Shown here: in pieces, positions 13,963 to 16,509 of the stretch
Layout: each line of letters begins with the position of its first letter
How positions within the stretch are numbered: the stretch's first letter is position 1
Assembly (NCBI GenBank): GCA_050246915.1
Contig: JBFWVD010000098.1
Location: 1-16,509, forward strand
Reading direction: 5' to 3'
Source: JBFWVD01 sp050246915
Lineage (GTDB): Bacteria > Actinomycetota > Acidimicrobiia > Acidimicrobiales > Ilumatobacteraceae
Length of the DNA: 16,509 nt
Notes under the pieces: model-generated
Databases searched by the model: none
What the model was told of the DNA's origin: nothing
The model's input: only the letters and a program-made list of their open reading frames with translations
Program-made: the position numbers and the translations under genes

Positions 13963-13998
13963 GACATCAGCATGTCAATTACAGCCATCCTTGACACG
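13963..13998. promoter_or_regulatory. Inverted repeats and CCTTGACACG box upstream of the second P450
   Basis: In the 136-bp divergent spacer between the GlxA-type regulator and the P450, GACAT (13963-13967) faces ATGTC (13972-13976), and TGTCAA (13973-13978) faces TTGACA (13991-13996) across 12 nt. CCTTGACACG (13989-13998) is identical to 180-189 upstream of the first P450. TTGACA could be a -35, but there is no clear -10 at 17-18 bp. Confidence 0.45.
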
Positions 13999-14062
13999 AC
14001 GGCCGGCACCTGGTCGGCTGGGTGATGCCTCATGGGGGAGGCGATCGCACAGGGGGAATGCC

Positions 14063-15244
14063 ATGGCGCAGCGCACCGAGATCACTCCGTTGGGTCTTCG
14101 GCTGGACCTGACCGAGAACCATCTGCCTGCCTACCGCTCGCTACGCGAGGCCGGTTCGCTGATCGCCAACAACGGGGCCGTGCCGGTGCCGGCAGAGTGG
14201 TACGCCACGGATTGGGACACGATCAGCTTCGTGTTCCGCCATCCCGAGCTGTTCTCGTCGGCGGCATCGAGCGCAGGCATGGGTCCGACCCAGAAGATGA
14301 TCCCGTTGGAGGTCGATCCGCCCGATCACAAGCGCTATCGCCGATTGCTCGACTACTTCTTCTCTCCCAACCGTCTTCGGCCGCTCGAGGCATCGTTGCG
14401 GCAGCAGATCAACGACATCATCGACACCTTCATCGATCGTGGTTCGGTGGATCTGCTCGAGGAGTTCTTCATCCCCTACCCGACGCAGGTCTTCCTCACG
14501 ATGTATGGCTTGCCGCTCGCCGATCGCCCGAAGTTCCTGGAGTGGAAGGACGCGTTGATCCGTGGCTCGCGCATCGACCTGCAGGTCGGCGTGCGGGCCG
14601 GTGAGGAGTTGTACGCGTACATGGCACACCTGATCGCCAATCGCGACCCGAGCGGCGAGGACCTCATGAGCTCGTTCCTGAGGCCCAACGAGCAGGGTGA
14701 CCGACTCACGGACTCCGAGATCATGGACATCACGTATCTGTTCGTCCTCGCCGGGCTCGACACCGTCACCACGGCACTCGCCCACTCGTTCGGATACCTG
14801 GCAACCCATCGCGAGGCTCGCCAGGAGATCATCGATGATCCGTCGATCATCCCTGGAGCGGTCGAGGAGATGATCCGTGTGTTCACGCCCGCGCCCGCGT
14901 TGACACGCACAGCCACTCAGGACGTCGAGGTGGCGGGAGTGCTCGTCAAGAAGGGGCAAGGCATCTTCTGCCATCTCGGTGCCGCCAACGGCGACTCCCA
15001 GCAGCTCGCCAACGCCGAGACCATCGATCTGCATCGAGCCGAGAACCGTCACTCCAGCTTCGGCCTCGGGATCCATCGCTGCCTCGGCTCCCATCTCGCA
15101 CGGATGGAGGTGCGCCTGGTGATGGAGGAGTTCCATCGGCGGATTCCCCACTACGCGCTGGCCGAGGGCACCGAGCTGTTCAAGGTGCCGTTCTTCGAGG
15201 GCCTCGACTCGTTGCCGATCGTGTTCCCGGCTGGGGGTCGCTGA
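14063..15244 (+). CDS. Cytochrome P450
   Basis: A complete 393-residue bacterial P450. The C-helix region is DPPDHKRYRRLLDYFFSP, the I-helix motif AGLDTVT (230-236), and the K-helix ExxR (E269-R272). The heme-binding loop is FGLGIHRCLG with cysteine ligand C340. Length and motifs are complete, so it should be an active monooxygenase given a ferredoxin/reductase partner, which is not in the window. The start at 14063 (MAQRTEI) has AGGGGG (14051-14056) 6 nt upstream; an open frame reaches back to 13991 without protein-like sequence. It resembles the first P450 in the I-helix and K-helix segments and in the QDVE strand, suggesting related families, though the two are clearly not recent duplicates. 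Divergent from the GlxA-type regulator. Confidence 0.96.
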   Translation: MAQRTEITPLGLRLDLTENHLPAYRSLREAGSLIANNGAVPVPAEWYATDWDTISFVFRHPELFSSAASSAGMGPTQKMIPLEVDPPDHKRYRRLLDYFFSPNRLRPLEASLRQQINDIIDTFIDRGSVDLLEEFFIPYPTQVFLTMYGLPLADRPKFLEWKDALIRGSRIDLQVGVRAGEELYAYMAHLIANRDPSGEDLMSSFLRPNEQGDRLTDSEIMDITYLFVLAGLDTVTTALAHSFGYLATHREARQEIIDDPSIIPGAVEEMIRVFTPAPALTRTATQDVEVAGVLVKKGQGIFCHLGAANGDSQQLANAETIDLHRAENRHSSFGLGIHRCLGSHLARMEVRLVMEEFHRRIPHYALAEGTELFKVPFFEGLDSLPIVFPAGGR

Positions 15245-15306
15245 ACACGAAGCCGATTCGCTGGCAGTGGGAGCGATCCGCACAACGGGCTGTCAGACTC
15301 GTTGGC

Positions 15307-16509
15307 GTGTCAGGTTCGGTCCGAGGCGATGCGCATCATCCTCGCCGTGCGTCGCTGCGTGGGCACGGCTACTTCATGCGACTCGGTCCCGGTATCGTCA
15401 CCGGCGCGGCTGACGACGATCCCTCTGGCATCGGGACCTATTCGCAAGTCGGTGCAGCACAAGGGCTGTCGCTGCTGTGGATGGCGCCGTTCCTGCTACC
15501 GCTGGCCGTCGGGGTGCAAGAGGCCACGGCTCGACTGGGCTTGGTGACAGGGAAGGGACTGGGCACGCTCATCAGGGAGCGGTTCTCGCGTCCGGTGCTC
15601 GTGGTAGCGGTCGTGCTGCTGGCGGCGGCCAACACGCTCAACATCGCCGCCGATCTGGCATCTATGGGAGCGGCGCTGCACTTGCTCGCTCCGATCCCGA
15701 CCGTTGTCGGTGTGGTCGGGTTCGCGGTGGTCATGGCCGCAGCCGAGGTGCTGGTTCCCTACCATCGGTACTCGCGGGTGTTGCGATGGTTCGCCCTGTC
15801 GTTGGTGGCCTACGTACTTGTGCTCGGTGTCGTCGACGTGCCGTGGGGCGAGGTGATGACGCGGACGTTCGTGCCCCGCTTCGATCTCGGATCGAAATCA
15901 CTCGTGGCACTCATCGCTGTGGCCGGAACCACGGTGTCGCCGTATCTGTTCTTCTGGCAGGCATCCGAAGAGGTCGAAGAGCGCGGGGACGAGGACGGCG
16001 GCCACGAGAACCCCGGCGATGACAACCGCGGCGATGACAACCGCCGCGATGATGCGGTCGATGCCGCTCACCTCACAGCGATGCGCGTCGACGTGTGGGC
16101 GGGCATGGCTTCGGGAGTCCTCGCCATGTTCGCCATCATGTGCACGGCGGCTGTGACGCTGGGCGCGTCAGGGGCGGTTGACGTGAGCAGCGCTGAGCAG
16201 GCAGCGCAGTCGCTCGAACCGCTGGCGGGCAGTTTCGCCAAGGTGCTCTTCGCCCTCGGCATCTTGGGTCTCGGACTTCTGGCCGTTCCGGTCCTCGCTG
16301 GATCCACCGCGTATGCCGTCGCCGAGGCGTTCGATTGGCACGAGGGCTTGAGCCGGCGCCTACGAGATGCGCCGGGCTTCTATGCGGTGATCATGGCCTC
16401 CATGGCGATCGGTCTTTCGCTGGTGTCCATCGGCGTCAACCCCATCCGGGCCCTGTACCTGTCGGCGATCTTCAACGGTCTCACGGCCCCACCGCTCATC
16501 GTGTTGGTG
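15307..16509 (+). CDS. NRAMP-family divalent metal transporter with atypical metal-site motifs (C-terminus off the window)
   Basis: 401 codons are open from 15307 to the window end without a stop. The N-terminus reads RLGPGIVTGAADDDPSGIGT, the TM1 metal-site region of NRAMP transporters. Many hydrophobic segments follow, including APFLLPLAVGVQEATARLGL, VVAVVLLAAANTLNIAADLA and LVALIAVAGTTVSPYLFFWQ. The canonical TM1 DPGN reads DPSG (D38-P39), and the TM6 MPHN reads SPYL (211-214), so metal selectivity likely differs from manganese/iron carriers. After TM6, a charged cytoplasmic loop carries a repeated GDDNR unit. Roughly 20-60 C-terminal residues are probably missing. The start is uncertain: GTG 15307 gives a short leader, ATG 15376 begins at MRLGPG, and neither has a strong Shine-Dalgarno. 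It lies 62 bp after the P450 and is probably unrelated to it. Confidence 0.88.
   Translation, partial: MSGSVRGDAHHPRRASLRGHGYFMRLGPGIVTGAADDDPSGIGTYSQVGAAQGLSLLWMAPFLLPLAVGVQEATARLGLVTGKGLGTLIRERFSRPVLVVAVVLLAAANTLNIAADLASMGAALHLLAPIPTVVGVVGFAVVMAAAEVLVPYHRYSRVLRWFALSLVAYVLVLGVVDVPWGEVMTRTFVPRFDLGSKSLVALIAVAGTTVSPYLFFWQASEEVEERGDEDGGHENPGDDNRGDDNRRDDAVDAAHLTAMRVDVWAGMASGVLAMFAIMCTAAVTLGASGAVDVSSAEQAAQSLEPLAGSFAKVLFALGILGLGLLAVPVLAGSTAYAVAEAFDWHEGLSRRLRDAPGFYAVIMASMAIGLSLVSIGVNPIRALYLSAIFNGLTAPPLIVLV
16015..16044 (+). repeat. Perfect 15-bp tandem duplication inside the NRAMP-type gene
   Basis: GGCGATGACAACCGC occurs at 16015-16029 and again immediately at 16030-16044, followed by a partial third copy (CGCGATGAT, 16045-16053). 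The repeat is in frame and encodes GDDNR twice plus RDD, lengthening the charged loop after TM6. Confidence 0.9.

Noticed and set aside
1..16509. Search for tRNA/rRNA genes, CRISPR arrays, transposases and phage genes
   Set aside because: No cloverleaf-like tRNA sequence, regularly spaced repeats, transposase motif or phage structural gene was recognised by eye; the only repeats are the short ones listed.

Overview
The window is high-GC, densely coded DNA with many GTG starts. It carries F420-type (LLM) oxidoreductase, AraC/GlxA-type regulator, DrrAB-type exporter and cytochrome P450 genes. This gene content points to an actinobacterium, probably a member of the Acidimicrobiia or a similar uncultured lineage, and the run of exactly 100 N suggests a metagenome-assembled or draft scaffold. 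The taxonomic call is an inference from gene content and composition.

Layout. 1-77 (-): extreme N-terminus of a molybdopterin oxidoreductase. 262-1244 (+): cytochrome P450, cut by the N gap at 1245-1344. 1345-1754 (-): TetR regulator, cut by the same gap. 1839-3041 (-): amidohydrolase-2 family protein with a strong hairpin behind it. 3273-7647 (+): five-gene run of LLM oxidoreductase, APH-fold kinase, SDR, NTF2/SnoaL-like protein and zinc alcohol dehydrogenase. 7702-9537 (-): DrrA/DrrB-type ABC exporter. 9642-10549 (-): DUF1905-like gene overlapping a YkgJ-type cysteine-cluster gene. 10675-12258 (+): two overlapping SDR genes, the first broken by a single-base frameshift. 12298-13926 (-): GlxA-type regulator followed by an HD-domain protein. 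14063-15244 (+): complete second P450. 15307-end (+): NRAMP-family metal transporter, truncated by the window edge.

How the genes may work together. P450s could hydroxylate a hydrophobic substrate. The Zn-ADH, SDRs and LLM enzyme could oxidise or reduce the products, the APH-fold kinase could phosphorylate a hydroxylated intermediate, and the amidohydrolase and NTF2-like protein could carry out decarboxylation/hydrolysis or dehydration/isomerisation. TetR and GlxA-type regulators and an exporter are nearby. This looks like an accessory catabolic region for an unknown terpenoid, steroid-like, aromatic or xenobiotic compound; the substrate cannot be read from the sequence. The most useful non-coding signals are a perfect inverted repeat upstream of the first P450 and a 10-bp sequence identical upstream of both P450 genes, which suggests shared control. 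No tRNA, rRNA, CRISPR array or insertion sequence was seen.
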